Positions 27,095 through 37,178 are shown, counted from the first letter of the stretch. The stretch: DNA of 64,000 nt from Bacteroidales bacterium (GCA_016714605.1 JADKDL010000006.1:1-64000), one strand, 5' to 3'. Program-made: numbers and translations. Notes: generated by a model not told the origin, from the letters alone.

Positions 27095-29545
27095 TTAGTA
27101 ATTTACAATTCTTATTATATCTGCAAAAATTCCAGCTGCTGTAACTTCGGCTCCGGCTCCCGGACCTATTACTATAAGCGGTTGCTTTTTATAGCGAGCT
27201 GTGGTAAACGAAATAATATTATCGCTTCCGGTTACATTGTAAAACGGATGGGTATTATCAAGAGCTCTTATTTCTGTTCGAGCTTTTCCATTTTCATAAC
27301 AGGCTATATATTTAAGACGTTTTCCATTACTTTCTGCTTGTGCAATTTTTTGTGCATATTCTTTATTGTCAGAACTTTCTAGAGTTTTCCATAGTTCATC
27401 AACAGTATTGGTTTTCTGACTATCTTGAGAAAGGCAGTTTTCTACTTGAATATCTTCAAGATTGAACGGCAAACCTATTTCTCTAGATAGAATTAGAATT
27501 TTTCTTGCCACATCCATTCCCGAAAGGTCAATTTTAGGGTCTGGTTCAGTAAATCCTAGTTCTCGTGCTTTTTTTACTGTTGTAGCAAAATCGTTGGTAG
27601 TACTTATATTACTGAAAATAAAGTTCAATGAACCCGACAATATAGCTTCAATTTTCAAAATTTGGTCGCCACTGTTTATCAAGTCTTTGAGAGTACTTAT
27701 TACGGGCAAACCTGCACCTACATTTGTTTCGTACAAAAACCTTGCACCACTCTGAGTTGCAGTTTTGTGAATGCTTTTGTATTTGGTAAATTCGCTGGCA
27801 TTTGCAATTTTATTAGGTGTTACTATAGAAACAGCAACAGCGAGGAGTTCTTCATATTTTGCAGCTACATCGTAGCTAGCAGTATTATCAACAAAGACAC
27901 TATTTCTTAAGTTCAGTTCTTTTATTTTTTCTATGTAACTGTTCAAATCTGGTTTTTGAGCTTTCGCTTTCAATTCCTTTTCCCAATTTGACAGGTCAAT
28001 TCCCTCATCATCAATCAAAAAGCCGTCTATATTTGATATTCCTACAACTCTTACATCAATATTGTTTTTTTCAATCAGTATATCTCTTTGAGCTTTAATT
28101 TGATTAAGCAGTTCGTTTCCAATTGTTCCGGTACCAACTACAAAAACATTTAATGTTCTAAGGTCTGACAAGAAGAATGTTTCATGAAGTGCGTTTAGAG
28201 CTTTATTTCTATCAGCAGCACTAATTACAATTGAGATATTCAGTTCAGAAGCACCTTGAGCTATAGCAGATACATTAATACCGTTTTTGCCCAGAGTGTT
28301 GAATAATTTACCTGAAACTCCCGGTATTTTCTTCATATTTTCACCTACAATTGCTATAACGGCAAGATTTTTTTCTACCAAAATAGCATCTATGAGTGCT
28401 ACTTGGAGTTCAATTTTAAACTCTTCTTCCAGTAGTTCTTTTGCTTTTTGAGCGTCTTTTGGCAAAACAGCAAATGTTATTGAGTGCTCTGATGAACCTT
28501 GGGTTATGAGTATTACGTTTATTTTATTATTAGCAATGGCTTGAAATAATCTCATAGAAATTCCAACTTCGCCTATCATGCCGCTACCTTGAACGGTGAT
28601 TAAGCTTACCTCGTCAATAGAAGAGATACCTTGTACTTTTTGGGTGAAGTCTCTATTATCGGCAGTTATAAGTGTTCCGTCTGATTGCGGATTGAAGGTG
28701 TTTTTTATATGCACCGGAATATTCTTCCCCATTGCAGGAATAACAGTTCTCGGCTCCAGAACTTTTGCTCCAAAATGAGAAAGTTCCATAGCTTCAGAAT
28801 AGGTTAAATTTTTTACCGGATATGCTCTTTTAACTTTTCTAGGGTCGGCAGTCATCATACCATCTACATCGGTCCAGATTTCTAGAATTGAAGCATCAAG
28901 GGCTGCTGCAAAGATAGCTCCTGAATAGTCTGAACCTCCACGACCTATGGTTGCTGTTTCATTGTCGGCAGTGCTTCCTATAAATCCGGTTGCTATATAA
29001 AGAATAGAGCCATCTCCAACTTTTTCTTTTATTTTTTTATTGGTAATTTCAAATTGCACTTTCGCTGCACCAAAATTATTATCGGTTTTCACCACATCTC
29101 TTGCATCAAGATATGCTGCTCTAATGCCTTGTTCTACAAATGCTTCACTAATGATATATGCAGAAAGTCTTTCACCAAAACTGGCAACCATATCGTACGA
29201 ACGGGGTGAGAATTCTCTGATGAGAAAAATACCGTGTAGCAAATCGGTCAAGCTTTTAATAGATGCTTTTACTTCATTTAAAACTTGGTCTTGTTTCGAT
29301 GATTGTATTAAGGTTTTGATAGCTTCGGTATGTCTTACTTCTATTTCCGTAATAAGCGCCGTATAGGTACAATCGCCTTTTGCAGCTTTTTCGCCTGCTT
29401 CGATAAGCAAATTTGTAACTCCTCCAAATGCCGATACAACGGTAAGTACAGTATCAGCTTGCAACTTTTCTTTTACGATGGCTATTACCTTTGAAATATT
29501 TTCAGCGTTTTTTACTGAAGTTCCACCAAATTTTAAAACTTTCAT
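27095..29545 (-). CDS. thrA: bifunctional aspartokinase / homoserine dehydrogenase
   Basis: The product has 816 aa. The N-terminal aspartokinase (1-about 290) begins with KVLKFGGTSVKNAENI and contains GRGGSDYSGAI and TDVDGMMTADPRKV. ACT regulatory domains (about 310-455) follow, with VIAIVGENMKKIPGVSGKLF. The C-terminal homoserine dehydrogenase starts with the Rossmann motif VFVVGTGTIGNELL (about 465) and holds the catalytic region ETNVGAGLPVISTLKDLI, then GSLNFIFSN. It catalyses the first and third steps from aspartate to threonine and methionine, and feedback control through the ACT domains is expected. It is co-transcribed with thrC (9-bp gap). No leader peptide with Thr or Ile codons was found upstream. 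Confidence 0.96.
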   Translation of the reverse strand: MKVLKFGGTSVKNAENISKVIAIVKEKLQADTVLTVVSAFGGVTNLLIEAGEKAAKGDCTYTALITEIEVRHTEAIKTLIQSSKQDQVLNEVKASIKSLTDLLHGIFLIREFSPRSYDMVASFGERLSAYIISEAFVEQGIRAAYLDARDVVKTDNNFGAAKVQFEITNKKIKEKVGDGSILYIATGFIGSTADNETATIGRGGSDYSGAIFAAALDASILEIWTDVDGMMTADPRKVKRAYPVKNLTYSEAMELSHFGAKVLEPRTVIPAMGKNIPVHIKNTFNPQSDGTLITADNRDFTQKVQGISSIDEVSLITVQGSGMIGEVGISMRLFQAIANNKINVILITQGSSEHSITFAVLPKDAQKAKELLEEEFKIELQVALIDAILVEKNLAVIAIVGENMKKIPGVSGKLFNTLGKNGINVSAIAQGASELNISIVISAADRNKALNALHETFFLSDLRTLNVFVVGTGTIGNELLNQIKAQRDILIEKNNIDVRVVGISNIDGFLIDDEGIDLSNWEKELKAKAQKPDLNSYIEKIKELNLRNSVFVDNTASYDVAAKYEELLAVAVSIVTPNKIANASEFTKYKSIHKTATQSGARFLYETNVGAGLPVISTLKDLINSGDQILKIEAILSGSLNFIFSNISTTNDFATTVKKARELGFTEPDPKIDLSGMDVARKILILSREIGLPFNLEDIQVENCLSQDSQKTNTVDELWKTLESSDNKEYAQKIAQAESNGKRLKYIACYENGKARTEIRALDNTHPFYNVTGSDNIISFTTARYKKQPLIVIGPGAGAEVTAAGIFADIIRIVNY

Positions 29546-29981
29546 AAGTTTATTTTAATTGTTTCTATTGGTCAGATTTAATATATTTTTCAATTGTTTA
29601 TTTTCAAAATATATCGTCTGACTTTATGTAAAATTTTATTTTTGTTTATAATACTGAAATTTAAACATTTTAAAAATCATTTTAACCTTTTAAACCACGT
29701 GAATCACAAAAATTGGGTAAAAATAATATAAGCAATGGGTAAAGTCAAAATTTTATATTTAATTATTTGAAAATTAATTTTAATTATTTTTCATTTATTA
29801 CTAAAGACAGTAGATTTAAATGCAAATTGCTTACAAATATTTTCTAATTTTGACGCGGATATTTAAAATCTTTTGTATGAAAATCCCGGTCATTTTATTT
29901 TGTGACTTTAAAAATATTAGAAAGAAAGATTTATAATAAGGATATTTGAATTATATTTTAAAAAATATTAATACCTAAAAA
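29546..29981. other. divergent intergenic region between thrA and the cyclase-like gene
   Basis: A 436-bp A+T-rich gap. At 29845-29852, TAATTTTG matches the -7 consensus for the rightward gene, but the nearest TTG (29827-29829) is only 15 nt away. For thrA I see no full promoter match and no attenuator hairpin. No ORF is supported. Confidence 0.45.
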
Positions 29982-30911
29982 ATGAATAAGACAGTAAGAA
30001 CGCTTGATTATGAAAAGATAGTTAAGATACTTGAAGAAACAGAAGATAAGTATGTTTTCGAGAAAGTTAATCTTATTCCTAAAGAAGACGAGCTGCGCGA
30101 TAAGCTTAAAAAATATGTCAATTACAATAAAATGAATCGTAAATCGGTGCTTGGAATAGATATATACAAGTACAGTTCTTACGATGAGTTTGAGCAATCA
30201 TTAATACCATTTCTTTTTAAACTCATGTTTAGGGAAACCATAGACCGTTGTTTTTCAAACCATAAGTTTATGTTTCAGAAATATACAAAGTCAGAAATTG
30301 AAGAGTCGTTTATAAGTACTGGCGACGGAGGTTTTTTGATTTTCGATATTCCAATGCATTCACTGTTATTTGCAGCCAATTTTGCATTGGTTTTGCGCAC
30401 CTATAATTCTTATCATCTATTTCCGAAACTCAGAAAAATAATAGGTGGAGTAAGTCTCAGATATGCAATTACATATGATAAACTTTACTATTTCGAAAAT
30501 AGTCATTACGGCAGAGCTATTATAAATAATGCTCGCATTCTGAGTAAAGATAATTTGAATCGTTGCCTTATAGACCAGAACGTTTACAATTGGTTTACAG
30601 TAAATATAGACGGTTTAGAAAATCTTCAAGTTCTTGGAATTGACGATATTGCTAATATTTACGATTTCAAAGGAGCTTATGATTATGAAATACTGGAAAA
30701 ACACCCTGATGGTTTTTTCATGAAAGAAAGCACCAGAGATATGGGAATTATAAACTCTGATGTACTTAAAATTGGAGAAATTAATTCGAAAGAATCGACC
30801 ATAAGCATTTATAATATTCATATTCAAGTAGCATCGCGCCTAAAACGTGGCGATTCAAGCAGAATTATAACTATAAGTTTAGGAAATTTAAATACATCGC
30901 ATTTATTTTAA
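29982..30911 (+). CDS. divergent class III nucleotidyl cyclase-like protein
   Basis: A 309-aa cytoplasmic protein. Residues about 50-220 follow the strand order of class III adenylate/guanylate cyclase catalytic domains. VLGIDIYKYSS has the first metal Asp after a hydrophobic strand. FISTGDGGFLIFD has the GDG turn with the second Asp. ALVLRTYNSYH is a helix, GGVSLRYAITYDKLYYF is the central strand pair, and HYGRAIINNARILSKDN resembles the vNlAARL helix. The rest (about 225-309) has no recognised domain. Nucleotide cyclase or effector-like activity is inferred from two motifs and the order only; no base-recognition residues can be assigned. The gene ends 25 bp before trpS and may share its transcript. 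Confidence 0.55.
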   Translation: MNKTVRTLDYEKIVKILEETEDKYVFEKVNLIPKEDELRDKLKKYVNYNKMNRKSVLGIDIYKYSSYDEFEQSLIPFLFKLMFRETIDRCFSNHKFMFQKYTKSEIEESFISTGDGGFLIFDIPMHSLLFAANFALVLRTYNSYHLFPKLRKIIGGVSLRYAITYDKLYYFENSHYGRAIINNARILSKDNLNRCLIDQNVYNWFTVNIDGLENLQVLGIDDIANIYDFKGAYDYEILEKHPDGFFMKESTRDMGIINSDVLKIGEINSKESTISIYNIHIQVASRLKRGDSSRIITISLGNLNTSHLF

Positions 30912-30936
30912 AATACAAAAAATCATATAGAGTAAA

Positions 30937-31926
30937 ATGGAGACAGTTTTAAGCGGGATAAGACCTACAGGGAATTTACATTTAGGAAATTACTTTGGTG
31001 CAATGAGAAATTTTTTGAAAATGCAAGATCAATATAATTGCTATTTCTTTATAGCCGATTGGCATTCTCTAACAACCCATCCTACTCCAGGCGATATTCA
31101 TAAAAACATAAGACAAGTTTTGGCAGAATATTTGGCTTGTGGTATAGATCCTGAAAAGGCTACCCTCTACGTTCAAAGCGATGTTCCTGAAATAGCAGAA
31201 TTATATCTGTTACTTAATATGAATGCGTATATAGGTGAACTTGAACGAACTACAACATTTAAAGACAAAATAAGGAAACAACCTGATAATGTTAATGCTG
31301 GGTTGCTTACCTATCCGGTATTACAAACAGCCGATATAATTATACATAAAGCTACTAAAGTTCCTGTAGGAAAAGACCAAGAGCAGCATGTTGAAATGGC
31401 TCGACATTTTGCACGAAGATTTAATCAAATGTATAATAATGATTACTTTCCTGAGCCGCATCCGTTTGACTTTACTGGTGAACTGATAAAAATACCGGGT
31501 CTTGACGGTAGTGGTAAAATGGGAAAATCTGAAGGAAATGCTGTAAATCTTGCTGATTCTGATAAAGATATACTCAAGAAAGTTTCTAAAGCAAAAACAG
31601 ACAGTGGACCTACCGTTCCCAATACTCCACCAACTGAAGAAATAAAAAATTTGTTTACGCTTTTTTCTGTAGTATCTAGTCCCGATACTTTGGCATTTTA
31701 TAAAGAACAGTATGCTAACTGCTCTATAAGATATGGGGATATGAAAAAGCAGTTGGCCGAAGATATTATTGCATTTGTAAAACCTATCAGAGAAAAGATA
31801 GAAGACATCTACAACAACGATGCTTACCTTGCTAAAGTTACCAAAATGGGAAGAGAAAAAGCGCGTGAAAGTGCTTCAAAAACACTGAAAGATGTGAGAG
31901 AAATAATAGGTTTTAGGTCGTTCTAA
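30937..31926 (+). CDS. trpS: tryptophanyl-tRNA synthetase
   Basis: A 329-aa class I aminoacyl-tRNA synthetase charging tRNA-Trp. The HIGH signature reads PTGNLHLGNYFGAM near the N-terminus and the KMSKS loop is SGKMGKSEGNAVNL (about 190-205). Between them are FFIADWHSLTTHP and ITYPVLQTADII-like LLTYPVLQTADII, and VPVGKDQEQHVEMAR for substrate binding. Length and motif spacing are normal and the gene is intact. It follows the cyclase-like gene by 25 bp. Confidence 0.97.
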   Translation: METVLSGIRPTGNLHLGNYFGAMRNFLKMQDQYNCYFFIADWHSLTTHPTPGDIHKNIRQVLAEYLACGIDPEKATLYVQSDVPEIAELYLLLNMNAYIGELERTTTFKDKIRKQPDNVNAGLLTYPVLQTADIIIHKATKVPVGKDQEQHVEMARHFARRFNQMYNNDYFPEPHPFDFTGELIKIPGLDGSGKMGKSEGNAVNLADSDKDILKKVSKAKTDSGPTVPNTPPTEEIKNLFTLFSVVSSPDTLAFYKEQYANCSIRYGDMKKQLAEDIIAFVKPIREKIEDIYNNDAYLAKVTKMGREKARESASKTLKDVREIIGFRSF

Positions 31927-31966
31927 ATACCTATTGAATGTTTATTGATTAGTTTTTTTATATGAT

Positions 31967-32875
31967 ATGTGGGTAGCGTTAGCTATAATTTCGGCTGTTT
32001 TTTTGGGGATATACGATTTATCGAAGAAAATTTCATTAAACAATAATGCCGTTTTACCGGTTTTATATATCTCTACATTTGTAGGATGTTTAACCTTTTT
32101 GCCTTTGGTTATTCTTTCGCAAACGGTTACTGGAGCTATTGATAAGTGGTACTATATTCCCTTTTCAGGATTTCAGGTACAGATAATGATATTTGGCAAA
32201 ACAATTCTCGTTTTAGGTTCGTGGATACTATCATTTTTTGCACTTAAGCACTTGCCTATTACCATAGTAAGTCCCATTCGGTCAACAGCTCCTGTGTGGA
32301 CACTACTTGGAGCATTGTTTCTTTTTGGGGAGCGTCTAAGTTTTTTCCAGTGGATTGGTTTAAGTATAACTTTTATATTTTTCTATCTGTTTTCGGTTGC
32401 TGGCAAGCGTGAAGGAATACAGTTTAGAAACAATAAATTTATCTATTTTATAGTTTTAGGCACAATGCTAGGAGCTGTAAGTGCTTTGTTTGATAAATAT
32501 CTTATTGCCGGAAATGATATAAATCCTCTAGAAATACAGGCATGGTTTTCTATATATCAGGTTTTAATACTTACGCCTATACTTTTTTTGTTGTGGTATC
32601 CGAGTAGAAAGACAACTACACCATTTCAGTTTAGGTGGTCTATTTTAATGATTGGTCTGTTGCTCATGATTGCCGACTTTTTCTATTTTCGAGCTATTGC
32701 ACAAGAAAATGCTATGATTAGCCTAATCTCGGTGGTGAGAAGGAGCAATGTAATAATTTCATTCTTTGTAGGTGGCTTATTGTTTAAGGAACAGTATATG
32801 AAGAAAAAATTTGTTTTACTGCTAGGAGTTTTAGTTGGAGTTGTAATTATTTATCTAGGCACATTATATACGTAG
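31967..32875 (+). CDS. EamA/DMT family transporter
   Basis: The 302-aa integral membrane protein has about ten predicted helices arranged as two EamA repeats of five helices. The first repeat ends around TIVSPIRSTAPVWTLLGALF and LFGERLSFFQWIGL, and the second contains ENAMISLISVVRRSNVIISF and LFKEQYMKKKFVLLLGVLVG. These paired signatures are typical of drug/metabolite transporters, which export metabolites or amino acids. The substrate is unknown. Its stop lies inside the 3' end of lptB on the other strand (12-bp convergent overlap), so no room remains for a conventional terminator between them. Confidence 0.92.
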   Translation: MWVALAIISAVFLGIYDLSKKISLNNNAVLPVLYISTFVGCLTFLPLVILSQTVTGAIDKWYYIPFSGFQVQIMIFGKTILVLGSWILSFFALKHLPITIVSPIRSTAPVWTLLGALFLFGERLSFFQWIGLSITFIFFYLFSVAGKREGIQFRNNKFIYFIVLGTMLGAVSALFDKYLIAGNDINPLEIQAWFSIYQVLILTPILFLLWYPSRKTTTPFQFRWSILMIGLLLMIADFFYFRAIAQENAMISLISVVRRSNVIISFFVGGLLFKEQYMKKKFVLLLGVLVGVVIIYLGTLYT

Positions 32876-33595
32876 TTCGAAATTTTGCCCTAGATATACT
32901 TTTCTAACTTGCTCATCTTCCGATAGTTCTTTGGCAGTGCCCGATTTAAGTATATTACCCTCATACAATAAATAAGCTCTATCTGTAATAGAAAGTGTTT
33001 CATGAACATTGTGGTCGGTAATAAGAATACCTATATTTTTCTCTTTTAGCTTGGCTACTATTTGCTGAATATCTTCAACAGCAATAGGGTCTACGCCTGC
33101 AAAAGGTTCATCAAGAAGAATAAATTTGGGGTCGGTAGCTAGTGCTCTGGCTATTTCAGTTCGTCTTCGTTCTCCACCCGATAGTTGTATGCCTAAGCTT
33201 TTTCTTATTTTTTGCAGACTAAATTCGGCAATCAGACTTTCAACTTTATCTTTTTGGTATTGTTTCGAAGTATTAGAAAGTTCTAGTACTGCAAGAATAT
33301 TATCTTCAACAGATAATTTTCTGAAAACCGATGGTTCTTGTGCCAAATATCCAATACCGTTGTGAGAACGTTTGTAAACAGGTTCTTTTGTAATATCTTT
33401 ATCATCAAGGAATACTTTGCCTGCATTAGGTTTTATCAGGCCTACCATCATATAAAACGAGGTGGTTTTCCCAGCTCCATTTGGACCCAGCAAACCAACT
33501 ATTTCGCCTTGTTTCACTTCAATAGAAACACCTCTCACTACTGTACGTGAGCCATATCGCTTTACTATATTTTCAGTTCTTAAGACAGATAGCAT
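32864..33595 (-). CDS. lptB: LPS export ABC transporter ATP-binding protein
   Basis: A 243-aa ABC ATPase with every motif in place: Walker A GPNGAGKTTS, Q-loop LAQEPSVFRKLSV, signature LSGGERRRTEIARAL, Walker B FILLDEPFAGVDP and the H-loop ITDHNVHE. The sequence after the signature is typical of LptB, which drives lipopolysaccharide from the inner membrane to the LptC bridge. The lptC gene is at 45.6 kb in this same window. A promoter-like CAAAACTA (minus-strand TAGTTTTG) at 33612-33619 precedes it. The gene is intact. Confidence 0.96.
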   Translation of the reverse strand: MLSVLRTENIVKRYGSRTVVRGVSIEVKQGEIVGLLGPNGAGKTTSFYMMVGLIKPNAGKVFLDDKDITKEPVYKRSHNGIGYLAQEPSVFRKLSVEDNILAVLELSNTSKQYQKDKVESLIAEFSLQKIRKSLGIQLSGGERRRTEIARALATDPKFILLDEPFAGVDPIAVEDIQQIVAKLKEKNIGILITDHNVHETLSITDRAYLLYEGNILKSGTAKELSEDEQVRKVYLGQNFELRI

Positions 33596-33611
33596 TTCAT
33601 TTATTTTAATA

Positions 33612-33619
33612 CAAAACTA
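33612..33619 (-). promoter_or_regulatory. -7 element upstream of lptB
   Basis: Minus-strand TAGTTTTG fits TAnnTTTG. The start site would be near 33606, giving a leader of only about 10 nt. No clear TTTG box lies 19-21 nt upstream, so this is a partial match. Confidence 0.35.
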
Positions 33620-33655
33620 CGCAAAAAATTCATTTAAAAGCATTAAAAAACATTC

Positions 33656-34375
33656 TTATGCAAATTGCAATTTTGCGGCAACAAATTGCGGCAAAGATGC
33701 TGGATGTTCTTCTATAATAGTACCAATCACCGCAATATCAGCTCCTGCTTTATAAACTTCGGTGAGCGATTGTGCATTTCTTATGCCTCCACCTACAATA
33801 AGGGGAATGTTGGTGTTTGCACGTACTTCAGAAATCATCTGTGGTGAAACTGTTTTGTCTGCACCACTTCCGCCTTCAAGATAGATAGCTTTTAGTCCGA
33901 GCATTTCTCCTGCCATGGCTGTAGCTACTGCAATATCTATTTTGGAATATGGAATTGGCTTTGTGTCAGACATATACTCAACCGATGTGGTCTGACCGCA
34001 GTTTACCAAAATGTAACCTACCGGAATCGTTTCTAAATCCATTTTCTTAATTATTGGCGCAGCAACTACATGATTACCAATTAAAAATTCTGGATTTCTT
34101 CCCGATATGAGCGACAAAAAGAATGTTGCATCGGCTTTTGGTGTTATTTGATTGGTATTGCCCGGAAACAGAATAACCGGAAGTGTTGTGTAATATTTTA
34201 TTACTTCTACTATTTCGCTTACCGATTTAGAGACTAAACTTCCCCCTACCAAAAAGAAATCTATGCCTCCTGTCGATGCAATTTGAACGATATTTATCAG
34301 TTCGGTTATTGAAATTTTTTCCGGGTCTAATAGCACTGCCAATTTTTTTCCCGGTTTATCGAGATATTTACTCAT
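33656..34375 (-). CDS. geranylgeranylglyceryl phosphate synthase family protein
   Basis: A 239-aa TIM-barrel enzyme of the PcrB/GGGPS group as found in Bacteroidota. Markers are LAVLLDPEKIS, GIDFFLVGGSLVS, LPVILFPGNTNQITPKADA, GYILVNCGQTTSVEYM, AIYLEGGSGADKTVSP and IPLIVGGGIRNAQSL (phosphate site). The reaction joins a polyprenyl diphosphate to glycerol-1-phosphate; the lipid product's role in bacteria is poorly known. The ATG at 34375 (MSKYLDKPGKK) is preferred to an upstream ATG at 34396, because it overlaps the transferase stop by only 8 nt, a normal coupling. It is part of a minus-strand cluster with the transferase and the S41 protease. Confidence 0.93.
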   Translation of the reverse strand: MSKYLDKPGKKLAVLLDPEKISITELINIVQIASTGGIDFFLVGGSLVSKSVSEIVEVIKYYTTLPVILFPGNTNQITPKADATFFLSLISGRNPEFLIGNHVVAAPIIKKMDLETIPVGYILVNCGQTTSVEYMSDTKPIPYSKIDIAVATAMAGEMLGLKAIYLEGGSGADKTVSPQMISEVRANTNIPLIVGGGIRNAQSLTEVYKAGADIAVIGTIIEEHPASLPQFVAAKLQFA

Positions 34376-35054
34376 GATTTTTTTTTGTCCAAACAACTAC
34401 ATTATTATCAATAAAAAAATAGTTCAAAGTATAGGTATGTTCAAAGACTGCACTTCTTACTTTCCCTTTAAAAATGCCTTCGGTTTCATTTATTGAAAAA
34501 GGCTCTATTTCATAACTCTGCATAAAATCGGGCAAATCATGATACCCCAACTTGTAGAGTGCTTCTTTTGCCGACCATATTAAAGTTTTAGATTTCAGGT
34601 CTTTGTCAAGAAAATATGACTCCTTTTCCGAAATAAATTTTGTGTATAATCTTTCTATTCTCTCGGTGCATTGTTCTATGTCTATTGCCACATTTTGTTT
34701 ATCAGATAAAATAAAACCAACATGCGTAGGCGAATGTGAAATACCAATAAAACATTGTTTTATGTATGGTTTTCCGAATGAAGTATATCTAATAGTAACG
34801 TCTTCTTCGAATAGTTTTTTTAGTAAAAAGCGAGAAGTAAGCCACTCTTGTATTCTTTTTGGAGCGGTTATTTTCAGAAGTCTGTTTTCATCATCAGGAT
34901 GTAATGCTAATTGACTTCGTAAATACACTTCATCTTGTATTCGTTTTATGATTACTATTAGGCTACCGTCATTTGTTGTACGGCAGGTTAAATCTGAATA
35001 CTGTTCCTTAAGTTTATTACAATTATTAATTAATGTCTCGTTGTTGAGTACCAT
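34368..35054 (-). CDS. 4'-phosphopantetheinyl transferase (Sfp-type)
   Basis: The product has 228 aa. The transferase core contains ISHSPTHVGFIL, the metal-binding NVAIDIEQ and the catalytic helix KTLIWSAKEALYKLG (WxxKEAxxK). It moves phosphopantetheine from CoA to a serine of an acyl or peptidyl carrier protein. Since the rest of the fatty acid genes are not here, the target is unknown. Its stop overlaps the start of the GGGPS gene (8 nt), and the S41 protease gene lies 23 bp upstream, so the three are probably co-transcribed. Confidence 0.92.
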   Translation of the reverse strand: MVLNNETLINNCNKLKEQYSDLTCRTTNDGSLIVIIKRIQDEVYLRSQLALHPDDENRLLKITAPKRIQEWLTSRFLLKKLFEEDVTIRYTSFGKPYIKQCFIGISHSPTHVGFILSDKQNVAIDIEQCTERIERLYTKFISEKESYFLDKDLKSKTLIWSAKEALYKLGYHDLPDFMQSYEIEPFSINETEGIFKGKVRSAVFEHTYTLNYFFIDNNVVVWTKKNHE

Positions 35055-35077
35055 ATTTTAATACAGATTTATTTAAA

Positions 35078-36667
35078 CTATTTTAATACTTCTACTGCTT
35101 TAAGAAATGTTTCATCATCCTCATTATATAAAGGATAGAACCCTGAATCGTCTTTAATATTTCTTACAATAAATGAATAAAGTCTAATTTTAATTGTCTT
35201 TTCAGATTTTGATAAATCATTGGCATTGTATTTTATCTCTTTTTTATCTATATGACTTATAAATTTTTTAAAGACATTATTTTTCTCGAAGAAATTTTTG
35301 AATTCAGTATTGGTATTTAGCGGAGCCAGTTGCGGTCTGTTTTTGTCGGCATAGTCAAATGCAAAATCGTACATAATGCTTTTACTAATCAAGTCTGATA
35401 GTAATTGCGAGTACTTGGTTGTATCGTAAGCAACATATACATCGGGCATTATGCCACCTCCACCATAAACGATTTTGCCTCCGGGTGTTTTAAATTTAAG
35501 TGAATCGGGAAAATGTATGCTATCTTTCTCGTGAATAAAATCTCTTTGGTAAATTTCGCTGTAGTAGTCTTTTATATCTTCGGTATAAGGTTTTTGAATG
35601 CAACGTCCGGTAGGAGAGTAATATCTAGAGACTGTTAGTCTTACTGCTGATTTATCATTAAATTGTTTTTGAGACATTACCAAGCCTTTGCCAAAAGATC
35701 TGCGTCCTACAATGGTACCTCTGTCGTTGTCTTGAATTGCTCCTGCCAATACTTCGCTTGCCGATGCCGACTCTTCATTTAGTAAAATTACTAATTCAGT
35801 ATTTACACAAATACCTCCTGCATTTGAATAATAATCTTCTCTTGGCGATGCTTTCCCTTGGGTATAAACAATGGTTTTACCTTTATCTAGAAATTCGTCG
35901 GCAATCATAATTGCGGCATCAAATATTCCGCCACCATTACCTCGCAAGTCAAGTATCATTTTTGTCATGCCTTTATCTTTTAACTTTTGGGCATGTTCGG
36001 TAAACTCCTCGTAGGTGGTCATAGCAAATCGTGAAATTTTTATATATCCTATTTTATCGGTAGCCATATATGAAGCATCAATGCTATAGAAAGGTATTTT
36101 GTCGCGTACTATATTGAAATCTAATAGTTTCTCGCTGCCGGGTCTGAAAATTCCTACTTTTACTTTTGTATTTTTAGGACCTTTGAGTAGTTTCACTACC
36201 TTGTTTGAATTTATTCCTGTTCCTGCAATCAACGAATCGTTTACTTTAACAATTCGGTCGCCAGCCTTTATGTTTACTCGCTCTGATGGTCCTCCTACAA
36301 TTACTTGTACTATTACAACCGTATCTTTTTGAATATTGAATTGAACTCCAATTCCCTCAAATTCACCTTCGAGAGGGTCATTTACATCATTAAACTCCTC
36401 GGCGGCTATATAACCCGAATGAGGGTCAAGTTGCTCAAGTATAAGCGGTATGGTTTTCTCAATAAGCTCTTCTTGCGAAATAGAATCTACATATTCTTTT
36501 TCTATATAATCAAGTATTAAATCTAGTTTGGTATTGCCTGTACTTGCTACAAAGGCATTTCCTTTGCTGAAACCGGAATATTTTGCCAAAAACATACCTG
36601 CAATTATTGAAACGACAATAATAAGAGGTAGTGCTATTGAGAATTTTGAGTTTTTATGTTTTTCCAA
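35078..36667 (-). CDS. S41 family C-terminal processing peptidase
   Basis: A 529-aa protease with an N-terminal signal anchor (LPLIIVVSIIAGMFLAKY). A PDZ domain (about 85-170) carries EGIGVQFNIQKDTVVIVQ and the GDRIVKVNDSLI loop. The S41 catalytic domain has LDLRGNGGGIFDAAIMIADE, the nucleophile region NEESASASEVLAGAIQD (Ser in SASE) and the general base Lys in GRRSFGKGLVM. A C-terminal region of about 130 aa completes it. Such enzymes trim or degrade periplasmic proteins from the C-terminus. It is first in the run with the phosphopantetheinyl transferase and GGGPS, 28 bp after the dCMP deaminase gene. Confidence 0.95.
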   Translation of the reverse strand: MEKHKNSKFSIALPLIIVVSIIAGMFLAKYSGFSKGNAFVASTGNTKLDLILDYIEKEYVDSISQEELIEKTIPLILEQLDPHSGYIAAEEFNDVNDPLEGEFEGIGVQFNIQKDTVVIVQVIVGGPSERVNIKAGDRIVKVNDSLIAGTGINSNKVVKLLKGPKNTKVKVGIFRPGSEKLLDFNIVRDKIPFYSIDASYMATDKIGYIKISRFAMTTYEEFTEHAQKLKDKGMTKMILDLRGNGGGIFDAAIMIADEFLDKGKTIVYTQGKASPREDYYSNAGGICVNTELVILLNEESASASEVLAGAIQDNDRGTIVGRRSFGKGLVMSQKQFNDKSAVRLTVSRYYSPTGRCIQKPYTEDIKDYYSEIYQRDFIHEKDSIHFPDSLKFKTPGGKIVYGGGGIMPDVYVAYDTTKYSQLLSDLISKSIMYDFAFDYADKNRPQLAPLNTNTEFKNFFEKNNVFKKFISHIDKKEIKYNANDLSKSEKTIKIRLYSFIVRNIKDDSGFYPLYNEDDETFLKAVEVLK

Positions 36668-36695
36668 TTCTAAATTGTTTAAGTGTTAGTAATTG

Positions 36696-37148
<453 letters not shown>

Positions 37149-37170
37149 AAATTTTGTTTCAAATATGAAA

Positions 37171-37178
37171 GCAAATGT
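37171..37178 (-). promoter_or_regulatory. -7 element upstream of the dCMP deaminase
   Basis: Minus-strand TACATTTG is an exact TAnnTTTG match 22 bp before the ATG. No TTTG box is present at the ideal distance. Confidence 0.4.

Noticed and set aside
29546..29700. Threonine attenuator leader before thrA
   Set aside because: There is no short frame rich in Thr/Ile codons and no hairpin with a T tract on the minus strand.
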